A stretch of 6,327 nucleotides of DNA. Source: Pirellulales bacterium. Lineage in GTDB: Bacteria; Planctomycetota; Planctomycetia; Pirellulales; Thermoguttaceae. Positions 1 to 5,217 of this stretch are shown one piece after another; the first letter of the stretch is position 1, and each line of letters begins with the position of its first letter. The stretch is from the NCBI GenBank assembly GCA_030607895.1, contig JAUWJC010000258.1, positions 1 through 6,327 on the forward strand, written 5' to 3'. The position numbers and the translations under genes are program-made. Under the pieces are notes generated by a model, which was not told the DNA's origin, did no database searches, and saw only the letters and a program-made list of their open reading frames with translations.

Positions 1-36
1 CGACTGCAAGCACTGACATTATTTTTTAATGTTACG

Positions 37-64
37 TTCAAGACCGATTTTTACTATCTATAAT
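37..64 (+). promoter_or_regulatory. Weak sigma70-type promoter candidate upstream of the kinase gene
   Basis: A perfect TATAAT is present at 59-64. The best -35 partner is TTCAAG at 37-42, 16 bases upstream, which is a poor match to TTGACA. The surrounding 1-70 is clearly AT-rich compared with the rest of the window. The -10 box lies inside the decayed arm of the palindromic element at 56-142. A start here would leave a leader of about 215 bases before the kinase ATG. The call rests on motif matching only. Confidence 0.22.
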
Positions 65-142
65 TTGTACTGGCTCTTTCTAGCTCTGGTTTTCACGAGA
101 GTTTTCGGTTTGCCGACGGTGCCTGTCCCCTTTTTCGGACGC
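56..142 (-). repeat. REP-like palindromic element, reverse orientation, one arm decayed
   Basis: Bases 86-142 are the exact reverse complement of 2740-2796 (57 bp). Continuing the alignment without gaps, 56-77 matches the reverse complement of the second arm of that element (2805-2826) at 14 of 22 positions. This is therefore a full-length second copy in the opposite orientation with one arm degraded. The intact arm contains GTGCCTGTCCCC. I recall such GGGGACAGGC/GCCTGTCCCC palindromes as abundant in planctomycete genomes; assigning them to a REP-associated tyrosine (Y1) transposase is inference, since no transposase gene is present here. Confidence 0.75.
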
Positions 143-193
143 TGAGGACAGGGTGGCTCGGATCTCACGAATAATCAGCTACACTGAGGATGC

Positions 194-214
194 CGGCCGC
201 TTGCGGCTTCGCAC
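194..214 (+). repeat. GCCGCTTGCGGCTTCGCA motif, copy 1
   Basis: This is the first of three copies of an 18-base motif (core 196-213). It shares 21 identical bases with the copy at 2870-2890. The GCCGC-TT-GCGGC part is a small palindrome, and TGCG-GCTT-CGCA overlaps it as an alternative hairpin. It lies 72 bases before the kinase ATG and runs directly into the tandem hairpins at 211-269. Confidence 0.75.
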
Positions 215-269
215 CGCGACCACTGGTCGCGGCGTTACAGCACCGCGACCACTGGTCGGGTGCTTTACA
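211..269 (+). repeat. Two tandem hairpin repeats before the kinase start
   Basis: A 19-base unit, GCACCGCGACCACTGGTCG, occurs at 211-229 and again at 240-258, each followed by a similar tail ending in TTACA (period 29-30). Copy 1 folds as an 8-bp stem with an ACT loop (214-221 with 225-232). Copy 2 folds as a stem with the same loop and one bulged G (240-250 with 254-263). The outer pairs of the second stem differ from those of the first yet still pair. The block ends 16 bases before the kinase ATG, so it would sit in the 5' leader of the transcript. It could act on translation, or it could simply be a dispersed genomic repeat. Confidence 0.7.
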
Positions 270-285
270 GTCCTGAGAATGTACG

Positions 286-2673
286 ATGTCTTGGCCTTTG
301 GCGTCACATTTCAGCGCGATGTTGCAGAACCCCAGGGTCGCCTTCCGCGATCCGGAGTTGAAGCTGTGCCGTATCGAGAAGGACGAGCGGAGCCAGCCGC
401 GGCCTTGGTCGGGGGCGTTTGCCGTGGTGTATCGCGGGATCGATGCCGGCGGAAAGGGCTCGTTTGCCATCCGCTGTTTTACCACCGAATCGCCCGAGCG
501 ACGCGAACGATATGACTTGCTCAGCGCGTACCTGAAAACCCGGCGGTTGAACTGCCTGGTCGATTTCGAGTATCGCGATCGGAGCATCCGTTCGGCCGGC
601 GACGGGAAGTGGTACCCCATGATCGTCATGGATTGGGTTGAAGGCGAAACGCTCTTTAAGTGGGCGCGTGCCCGATCGCTGGAAGGGAACCACCGCTTGT
701 TGGCCGTTGCGGCGGACCGCTGGGTCGAACTGGTCAAGGAACTGGCCGACGCCTCGATTGCTCACGGCGATTTGCAGCACGCCAACGTAATGGTCACCAC
801 CGCCGGGCAACTCAAGCTGGTAGATTACGACGGGATGTGTGTGCCGACCCTGGTCGGACGCCGAAACCTGGAAGTGGGCGTCGAGCCTTATCAGCATCCC
901 ACCCGAAACGAGCGGACGTTGCTCTCGCTTGATTTGGACAATTTCTCCGCGCTGGTAATTTACGTGGCCCTTCGGGCGTTGGCGGCCGATCCGCGGCTTT
1001 GGACCAGGCACGTCGAGACCCCCGGCAACGACAAGCTGCTGTTTCGCTCGGAAGACTTCCGAATGCCCACGGCATCGGCCCTCTATCGCGACTTGACGAA
1101 CTCGCCGGATCAGGAGGTTCGCGAGTTGGCCGGGAGCCTGTTCGAGTTAGCCCGGGTGCCCATGGATCGGGTTCCACCGCTGGGGCAACTGGCGAGTTCC
1201 TACGCCAAAGTCGAACAGTTCCTGCACGCCCAACAGTGGGAGGCGGCGGTAACGCTGTTGAATCGCCGGGGCCAGTTCCGCGACGCGCCCGAGCACCTCA
1301 AACCGCTCATCGATCAGGCATACGAGCACGTCTGCCGGCAGCAGGCCTGGATCGCGTTTTGGAATTGGAAACTGCCTCATCACCTTAGCGAGCAATATGA
1401 TCGGGAACTGGTCGACGGCTGGAACGAGTCGTTGTTTGCCGGTTTTGCGCCGGCTGAACTCCAGCGGCCTCGCATGACCGCCGCCCGGCAACGCGTGGCG
1501 TGCATCGATCGGCTTCGGCACCTGGCCCAGCAGGCGGGAAATGTAATCTCGCTTGCCGGGGAACGAAGCATCTCCGACCTGGCCGGCCATTTGCCGCAAG
1601 ACTACCAGTACAGTCTGAAATTCCGCGCGCAGCAGGCGGCCTGGAGAGTCGAGGTAATCGACGGGCTTCTGGACGCCGTGAATCAAGATGCCGACGAAAT
1701 CGCCATTGTGAAGGCGTGGAAGAAGGTTGTGAAGGCCGGGTGTGAGAAACTCGTCGAGCGGTCCATACGGACGCGAATTACGCTGGCCCAGCGCCGCTAT
1801 CCGTTGATCCAGGCGTTGCGGGAGATTCCATCCAATTTCCCGGGCGTCTACAAGTCCAGGCAACTCGACCAACGCTTGATAGATATTTGGGACGAGGAAC
1901 TACTGGCGGACTGCCCCGAGTCCGAGCCATGGCGGGAGCACTACCAGTTGGCGGTCCATCGCAAGGGATTGCTTGCTCGCTTGGGATCCGCAGTCACTGG
2001 CGGCGACAAACCGACAATGGTCCAATTGGCCGAAGAACCGTGCCTGAAAGACTATCCACTGCCCGAAGGCTGGGCTACCTTAGTCAACCAGGCCCGCGAT
2101 CGCATCAGGCGGACCGAGGACCTGCTGGCAGCGGTGGCCGATGGGCGGCAGTCGTCGTTCTTGCAATTGTTCGACGCCCGAATTATCCGCCACAACGTCG
2201 ACCGGTTCACGCGGTACGAATCGCTCTTGGAAGAGTGGATTCGCTCGGAGTTGGTTCCCACGGAGAAGCTGGGGCTTTGCCCGGCGGTGGAACACGCCAG
2301 CCTGGTATGCGTCGACCGGCCGCAACGGATCTACCGGGTGCGATGGATCTGGCCCGAGCAGCGATTTACCGACGAGTGCGTCCTGTCGATCTGCCGGCAC
2401 GAACCGGCCCAAGGAGACGAACCCGGCGAGATGCCCGTCTATCACAGCGTTAAGATCGATCGCCAGACCTGGCAGCGCGACGACAGCAGCCAATTGATTC
2501 AGACCCAGCCGGACTGGGTAGGCGGCTACGTAACGGTTTGGGCTACAATAGACCTGGGGTTCCGTACGTTTTTCAGCGAACCGTTGATGTTGGGGCGTAT
2601 CGAGAAAGCTCCAAGACGGCTGGGCTTGAAGGGGCTCCGTCAGCTTTGGCCGCGCCGCAAAGAAGAGGCATGA
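286..2673 (+). CDS. Divergent Ser/Thr protein kinase-like protein with long helical region and beta-rich C-terminus
   Basis: Predicted cytoplasmic protein kinase-like protein of 795 residues. Kinase motifs in order: glycine loop SGAFAVVY (42-49, only one glycine); AIR at 61-63, putting Arg where the VAIK lysine is expected; HGDLQHANV (160-168) as catalytic loop with D162 and N167; DYDG (180-183) replacing DFG, D180 being the metal ligand; PYQHP (201-205) where APE is expected; LDLDNFS (215-221). The HGDLQH/DYDG/YQHP combination fits the kinase group found beside vWA and PP2C genes. Residues about 300-660 are helical with an approximately 50-residue repeat (459-504, 559-609, 610-656). Residues about 666-772 look like a beta sandwich (WIWP at 687-690). 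No membrane segment or zinc ribbon is seen. ATG 286 is chosen because upstream residues SHFSAMLQNP appear to belong to the conserved start of the family; ATG 319 is the alternative. No Shine-Dalgarno site is visible. Kinase activity is uncertain. Confidence 0.88.
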   Translation: MSWPLASHFSAMLQNPRVAFRDPELKLCRIEKDERSQPRPWSGAFAVVYRGIDAGGKGSFAIRCFTTESPERRERYDLLSAYLKTRRLNCLVDFEYRDRSIRSAGDGKWYPMIVMDWVEGETLFKWARARSLEGNHRLLAVAADRWVELVKELADASIAHGDLQHANVMVTTAGQLKLVDYDGMCVPTLVGRRNLEVGVEPYQHPTRNERTLLSLDLDNFSALVIYVALRALAADPRLWTRHVETPGNDKLLFRSEDFRMPTASALYRDLTNSPDQEVRELAGSLFELARVPMDRVPPLGQLASSYAKVEQFLHAQQWEAAVTLLNRRGQFRDAPEHLKPLIDQAYEHVCRQQAWIAFWNWKLPHHLSEQYDRELVDGWNESLFAGFAPAELQRPRMTAARQRVACIDRLRHLAQQAGNVISLAGERSISDLAGHLPQDYQYSLKFRAQQAAWRVEVIDGLLDAVNQDADEIAIVKAWKKVVKAGCEKLVERSIRTRITLAQRRYPLIQALREIPSNFPGVYKSRQLDQRLIDIWDEELLADCPESEPWREHYQLAVHRKGLLARLGSAVTGGDKPTMVQLAEEPCLKDYPLPEGWATLVNQARDRIRRTEDLLAAVADGRQSSFLQLFDARIIRHNVDRFTRYESLLEEWIRSELVPTEKLGLCPAVEHASLVCVDRPQRIYRVRWIWPEQRFTDECVLSICRHEPAQGDEPGEMPVYHSVKIDRQTWQRDDSSQLIQTQPDWVGGYVTVWATIDLGFRTFFSEPLMLGRIEKAPRRLGLKGLRQLWPRRKEEA

Positions 2674-2700
2674 AACCGCGACTTGTCTTGCCGACGGATA

Positions 2701-2858
2701 AGGTATATAACTCAAATTGTAAGCGGTCAGTGGACAAAGGCGTCCGAAAAAGGGGACAGGCACCGTCGGCAAACCGAAAACTCTCGTGAAAACCAGCCCG
2801 TGACGGAGCCAGTCCCCATTTTCGGACTCCCCTCCTTGCAGTTTGAGTATATAAAGGG
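2701..2858 (+). repeat. REP-like palindromic element, nested inverted repeats, downstream of kinase gene
   Basis: The core is an imperfect inverted repeat: 2743-2764 pairs with 2805-2826 (19 of 22 bases), leaving a 40-base centre. The left arm contains GGGGACAGGCACC and the right arm GGAGCCAGTCCCC. Outside this, AACTCAAATTGTAAG near 2709-2723 is matched by CTTGCAGTTTGAGT at 2834-2847, with TATATAA beside each, so the palindrome is nested. Bases 2740-2796 are repeated exactly, inverted, at 86-142. The core geometry (arms of 21-22 bases, centre of 40) equals that of the unrelated-sequence element at 4790-4871, suggesting a common mobilising mechanism. It starts 28 bases after the kinase stop and might end its transcript. 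Confidence 0.8.
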
Positions 2859-2869
2859 AAGTCGGAGGT

Positions 2870-2890
2870 CGGCCGCTTGCGGCTTCGCAC
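2870..2890 (+). repeat. GCCGCTTGCGGCTTCGCA motif, copy 2
   Basis: Second copy of the 18-base motif (core 2872-2889), identical to copy 1 over 21 bases (194-214). It lies 226 bases before the vWA ATG. Unlike copies 1 and 3, it is not followed by a strong hairpin. Confidence 0.75.
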
Positions 2891-2930
2891 GGTATATTAC
2901 TCGCGGTCAATAATTGCGGTTTTGTGACGA

Positions 2931-3024
2931 AGTTGTCAGTTATCAGTTGTCAGTAATCAGAGCTTGGAAACAACGGCTCTGGCAAGTCTTCAGACTGATA
3001 ACTGACAACTGATAACTGATAACT
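2931..3024. repeat. Long inverted repeat (TTATCAG/CTGATAA type)
   Basis: 2938-2954 and 3001-3017 are perfect reverse complements (17 bp). Extending to 2931-2960 against 2995-3024 gives 30 pairs with two mismatches around a 34-base loop (2961-2994). Each arm is itself built of repeated TTATCAG/TTGTCAG words. Such arrays occur as dispersed non-coding repeats in many bacterial genomes. The element ends 91 bases before the vWA ATG and could act as a terminator-like or mRNA-stabilising hairpin, but no function is shown. Confidence 0.8.
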
Positions 3025-3071
3025 TAGAACCTATCCGAAAACCTCAATTCTTGACCGCGTTGAGTATACAA

Positions 3072-3089
3072 CAATTACCCCAATTACCC
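3072..3089 (+). repeat. Perfect 9-base tandem repeat upstream of vWA gene
   Basis: CAATTACCC occurs twice without a gap (3072-3080 and 3081-3089), 26 bases before the vWA ATG. Two head-to-tail copies with near one-helical-turn spacing could be a regulator-binding site, or a slippage product. Only the repeat itself is certain. Confidence 0.5.
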
Positions 3090-3115
3090 ACCGCAAGGGA
3101 CCAAGAGAATTGAGC

Positions 3116-3982
3116 ATGTCGCGCGCACCGTATACGCAGGAAATCAGCCGGCAGAATAAGGCGTGTTTTTTGTTCTTGCTGGACCAGTCGTTCTCGATGG
3201 AGGAACCGCTGGGGAATTCTTCCAACCGGAAGTGCGACGAGTTGGTTACGGCGATTAACGGCTGGTTGCAGAACATGGCGATCCGCGCGAGCGGCGACGA
3301 GGGCATTAAGGAGTGGATGGACGTGGGTGTGTTCGGCTATCGGACGGACCAGAGCGCCAACCCGATCATCGAGTCGGCCTTGCAAGGCGCGCTGGCCGGC
3401 AAAACGCTCGTCTCGATTACGGAAATCGGCGTCAACCCGGCCAGAATCGACAGCCGCATGCAGTTCATTCCCGACGAAGAGACCGGCGAGATGATCGAGT
3501 TGCCCTGCGAGGCGCCGGTTTGGGTCGACCCGGTGACCGAGGGCGGAACACCAATGTGCCACATGCTCTATCATGCCCACCAGGTACTCTCGGAGTGGAT
3601 CGGCCGGCATCCGCGCAGCTTTCCGCCCATCGTGGTTCACATTACAGACGGCGAATCGCAAGATGGAGACCCGATTCCATATGCCCAGTCGGTGACGAAC
3701 CTGGCTACCGAAGACGGCAACGTTCTGTTGTTCAATTGTCACCTGTCGATGACGGCCGCCGACCCGTTCATGTTCCCCGCCGACGACCAGGGCCTACCCG
3801 ACGACCTGGCCCGAGTTTTGTTCCAGATGTCCAGCGTGCTGCCCGACCCGTTCGTCCGACACGCGACCATGGAGGGTTTGCAGGTGCGGCCGGGTGCTCG
3901 CGGGATGGCGTTCAATGCCGACATGGTGTGCTTGATACAGTTCCTTAACATGGGTACGCAAGCCGCGCCGGGACTCCGTTAA
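3116..3982 (+). CDS. vWA-domain protein, TerY-like
   Basis: A 288-residue single-domain von Willebrand factor A protein, predicted cytoplasmic (no signal peptide or membrane helix). The metal-ion-dependent adhesion site is complete: DQSFS at 23-27 (D23, S25, S27), T145 in GGTPM, and D178 in HITDGES. Such domains bind a divalent metal and, through it, an acidic residue of a partner protein. Between the early strands and T145 there is a long insertion (about residues 80-140) before PVWV and GGTPMC, a pattern I associate with TerY-like proteins next to PP2C and kinase genes. ATG 3116 is preferred over TTG 3110, two codons upstream in frame; AAGAGA at 3103-3108 is a weak possible ribosome site. 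The phosphatase gene follows after 60 bases. Likely role (inference): adaptor that scaffolds kinase, phosphatase and target. Confidence 0.9.
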   Translation: MSRAPYTQEISRQNKACFLFLLDQSFSMEEPLGNSSNRKCDELVTAINGWLQNMAIRASGDEGIKEWMDVGVFGYRTDQSANPIIESALQGALAGKTLVSITEIGVNPARIDSRMQFIPDEETGEMIELPCEAPVWVDPVTEGGTPMCHMLYHAHQVLSEWIGRHPRSFPPIVVHITDGESQDGDPIPYAQSVTNLATEDGNVLLFNCHLSMTAADPFMFPADDQGLPDDLARVLFQMSSVLPDPFVRHATMEGLQVRPGARGMAFNADMVCLIQFLNMGTQAAPGLR

Positions 3983-4003
3983 GGGAGGGGGGAAGGGGGA
4001 AGG
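3981..4003 (+). other. Unbroken purine tract between vWA and phosphatase genes
   Basis: From the last two bases of the vWA stop codon (3981) to 4003 every base is A or G, with G-runs of 3, 6 and 5. A two-layer G-quadruplex is possible on paper. A three-layer one would need a zero-length loop within the six-G run. The tract could also provide ribosome-binding purines, but it is 40 bases from the next ATG. Confidence 0.5.
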
Positions 4004-4004
4004 C

Positions 4005-4032
4005 GGAAATCCCAAATCGGAAATCCCAAATC
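4005..4032 (+). repeat. Perfect 14-base tandem repeat just before the phosphatase start
   Basis: GGAAATCCCAAATC occurs twice in tandem (4005-4018 and 4019-4032) and is followed by a decayed AGAAATCAGA ending directly at the phosphatase ATG (4043). There is no Shine-Dalgarno site, so this A-rich, weakly structured repeat is effectively the translation initiation region. Confidence 0.8.
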
Positions 4033-4042
4033 AGAAATCAGA

Positions 4043-5128
4043 ATGTTCGCAGAACGGGCTTTCACACTTGCCAAGGATGTCGAACATCCCGAGGAAGACC
4101 AGGACGCTTTTCGGATGGACGCCGCTCGCGGGATGGCCGTTATTGCGGATGGCGTGGCCTCGGCCATCTTTTCGCGGCAGTGGGCCGCCATCCTGACCGA
4201 AGCCGTGCTCGACGATACACCCAACCCGCACGACAAAGAAGCGTTTGCGAGTTGGCTGGCCGCCTGCCGGCAGGATTGGCAACGGCAGATCGACGTCTCC
4301 GGACTCGCCTGGTTCCAGAAGGCCAAGATGCGTCAGGGGGCGTTCTCCACCTTGCTGTGGATGTGCCTGACGCCGGCCGACGAGGATCGGCAGCCGCCGG
4401 AAGGCTATCGGCTCGCCGGTTTTGCTATCGGCGATAGTTGCCTGTTTCACGTCCGCGGCGGAGAGGTGCTGCGGACGTTTCCAATCACCAGCGCCGCCGA
4501 GTTGGATGCCAATCCGCTGGTAATCGGCAGCATGGACCTCAAGCGCGACGACCTGCTGGAGTTCCAACTGCTGGAAGCGGACTGCCTTGCGGGCGACTTG
4601 CTGGTGCTGTGTACGGACGCCATAGCGCACTGGGCACTCCAGCGGCAAGAGAAGGGCGAACCACCCGATTGGCAACGCTATTGGAACATGACCGAAGAGA
4701 ATTGGCGCCAAGAGGTGATCGATCTGCGCTCCGAGCGCGAGATGCGCTACGACGACGCCACGCTGGTGCTTCTGCGAGTTGCCGGGGGGAAAAGGGGTCA
4801 GAACTATTTTCCTGGCAATCGCGGGAATCTTCCGAGAACTGACGCAAAGAAAAATAGTTCTGACCCCTTTTTCCGACAGGAAGACGAAACACCCATCACT
4901 GCCGAAGCGGCAGAGGCGGTAGAAGAGAACGAAGTCGATCGGCCCGTTGAGCAACCCATTCCCGTCGAAGTCGACTGGAAGGAAAGACTCAAATCGGTTT
5001 CCGAGCAATTCAGCGAGCAGTTCTCCGAGCAAGTGTCGCGAGGGCTGGATAAGATGAAGGAGGTAAGCGCTTCGGCCGAAACGGCCATCCGAAAATATCG
5101 CGACAAGTGGCGCTCCCACGATAAGTAG
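4043..5128 (+). CDS. PP2C-family Ser/Thr protein phosphatase with C-terminal coiled-coil-like tail
   Basis: A 361-residue Mg/Mn-dependent PP2C-type phosphatase, predicted cytoplasmic. Motifs in order: EDQDAF (18-23), IADGV (34-38, metal ligand D36), GAFSTLLW (99-106), IGDSCLFHVRGGE (129-141), LLVLCTDAIAHW (186-197, D192) and YDDATLVLLRV (236-246, D237/D238). All usual metal-binding acids are present, so it should be active. The catalytic domain ends near 246. Residues 250-277 are encoded by an inserted REP-like palindrome. The tail (278-361) is acidic, then rich in Lys/Glu/Gln with the peptide repeat SEQFSEQFSEQV (320-331), likely a helix or coiled coil for partner binding. ATG 4043 leaves a short lead before the first motif, as is usual. 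It lies 60 bases after vWA and 89 before the membrane gene. Expected role: reversing phosphorylation by the upstream kinase or a related one (inference from context). Confidence 0.9.
   Translation: MFAERAFTLAKDVEHPEEDQDAFRMDAARGMAVIADGVASAIFSRQWAAILTEAVLDDTPNPHDKEAFASWLAACRQDWQRQIDVSGLAWFQKAKMRQGAFSTLLWMCLTPADEDRQPPEGYRLAGFAIGDSCLFHVRGGEVLRTFPITSAAELDANPLVIGSMDLKRDDLLEFQLLEADCLAGDLLVLCTDAIAHWALQRQEKGEPPDWQRYWNMTEENWRQEVIDLRSEREMRYDDATLVLLRVAGGKRGQNYFPGNRGNLPRTDAKKNSSDPFFRQEDETPITAEAAEAVEENEVDRPVEQPIPVEVDWKERLKSVSEQFSEQFSEQVSRGLDKMKEVSASAETAIRKYRDKWRSHDK
4790..4871. repeat. REP-like palindromic element inserted in frame in the phosphatase gene
   Basis: 4790-4810 and 4851-4871 are perfect 21-bp reverse complements around a 40-base centre. 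The arm reads AAAAGGGGTCAGAACTATTT plus T. The size and spacing match the element at 2743-2826 although the sequence differs. The coding frame passes through without a stop and adds peptides such as RGQNYF and NSSDPF between the catalytic domain and the tail. Relation to elements moved by Y1 (IS200/IS605-like, REP-associated) transposases is inference. Confidence 0.85.
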
Positions 5129-5131
5129 AGA

Positions 5132-5158
5132 GTTGAAGGTTGAAGGTTGAGAGTTGAG
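5132..5158 (+). repeat. Heptanucleotide tandem repeat after the phosphatase gene
   Basis: Nearly four head-to-tail copies of GTTGAAG/GTTGAGA (5132, 5139, 5146, 5153) begin 3 bases after the phosphatase stop. The last runs into the third copy of the 18-base motif. The array lies in the spacer before the membrane-protein gene. No function is evident. Confidence 0.75.
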
Positions 5159-5175
5159 CCGCTTGCGGCTTCGCA
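5158..5175 (+). repeat. GCCGCTTGCGGCTTCGCA motif, copy 3
   Basis: Third exact copy of the 18-base motif, in the same orientation as the other two. It is 42 bases before the ATG of the membrane-protein gene and, as at copy 1, is followed by a GC-rich hairpin ahead of the start codon. Confidence 0.75.
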
Positions 5176-5191
5176 TCGCCGCAACCAAACA

Positions 5192-5210
5192 CCGGGCCGA
5201 TACGGTCCGG
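5192..5210 (+). promoter_or_regulatory. Hairpin directly before the membrane-protein start codon
   Basis: CCGGGCCG (5192-5199) pairs with CGGTCCGG (5203-5210) over 8 positions, one of them G-U, around an ATA loop. The stem ends 7 bases before ATG 5218, where a ribosome would bind. It could limit translation or mark the end of a dispersed repeat. Confidence 0.45.
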
Positions 5211-5217
5211 CTCTAAC

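Larger units (their letters stand above)
2674..3115. other. Repeat-filled intergenic region between kinase and vWA genes
   Basis: No credible gene is present in these 442 bases; the short open frames are shadows through repeats. In order it holds a nested palindromic element (2701-2858), the 18-base motif (2870-2890), a hairpin-forming inverted repeat (2931-3024) and a 9-base tandem repeat (3072-3089). A promoter for the vWA operon is expected in about 3025-3110. TTGACC at 3051 and TATACA at 3065 are both there, but only 8 bases separate them, so no promoter is called. No hairpin followed by a T-run is seen, although the palindromes could stop transcription or protect the kinase mRNA end. Confidence 0.8.

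Noticed and set aside
153..515. 120-codon + strand frame overlapping the kinase start
   Set aside because: It reads through the tandem hairpins and then out of frame across kinase sequence; composition is Arg-rich and low in information.
1147..1872. 241-codon - strand open frame inside the kinase gene, plus others at 304-1011 and 2080-2910
   Set aside because: They are shadows of the kinase reading frame with no domain signal, and the last runs through the palindromic repeats.
86..2796. Composite transposon with the 57-bp repeats as terminal inverted repeats
   Set aside because: There is no transposase between them, no target duplication is seen at the outer ends, and each repeat is part of a small palindromic element complete in itself.
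3051..3070. TTGACC and TATACA as a promoter for the vWA operon
   Set aside because: Only 8 bases separate the two boxes, so they cannot serve one sigma70 promoter.
3110..3115. TTG start two codons upstream of the vWA ATG
   Set aside because: ATG 3116 is in frame and stronger; the two extra residues add nothing conserved.
196..5175. CRISPR array formed by the three 18-base motif copies
   Set aside because: The copies are kilobases apart with no regular spacers and no cas genes.
4031..5188. Long open frame (385 codons) on the - strand across the phosphatase gene
   Set aside because: It is antisense to a gene with all PP2C motifs, shows no recognisable domain, and long antisense frames are expected in GC-rich coding DNA.
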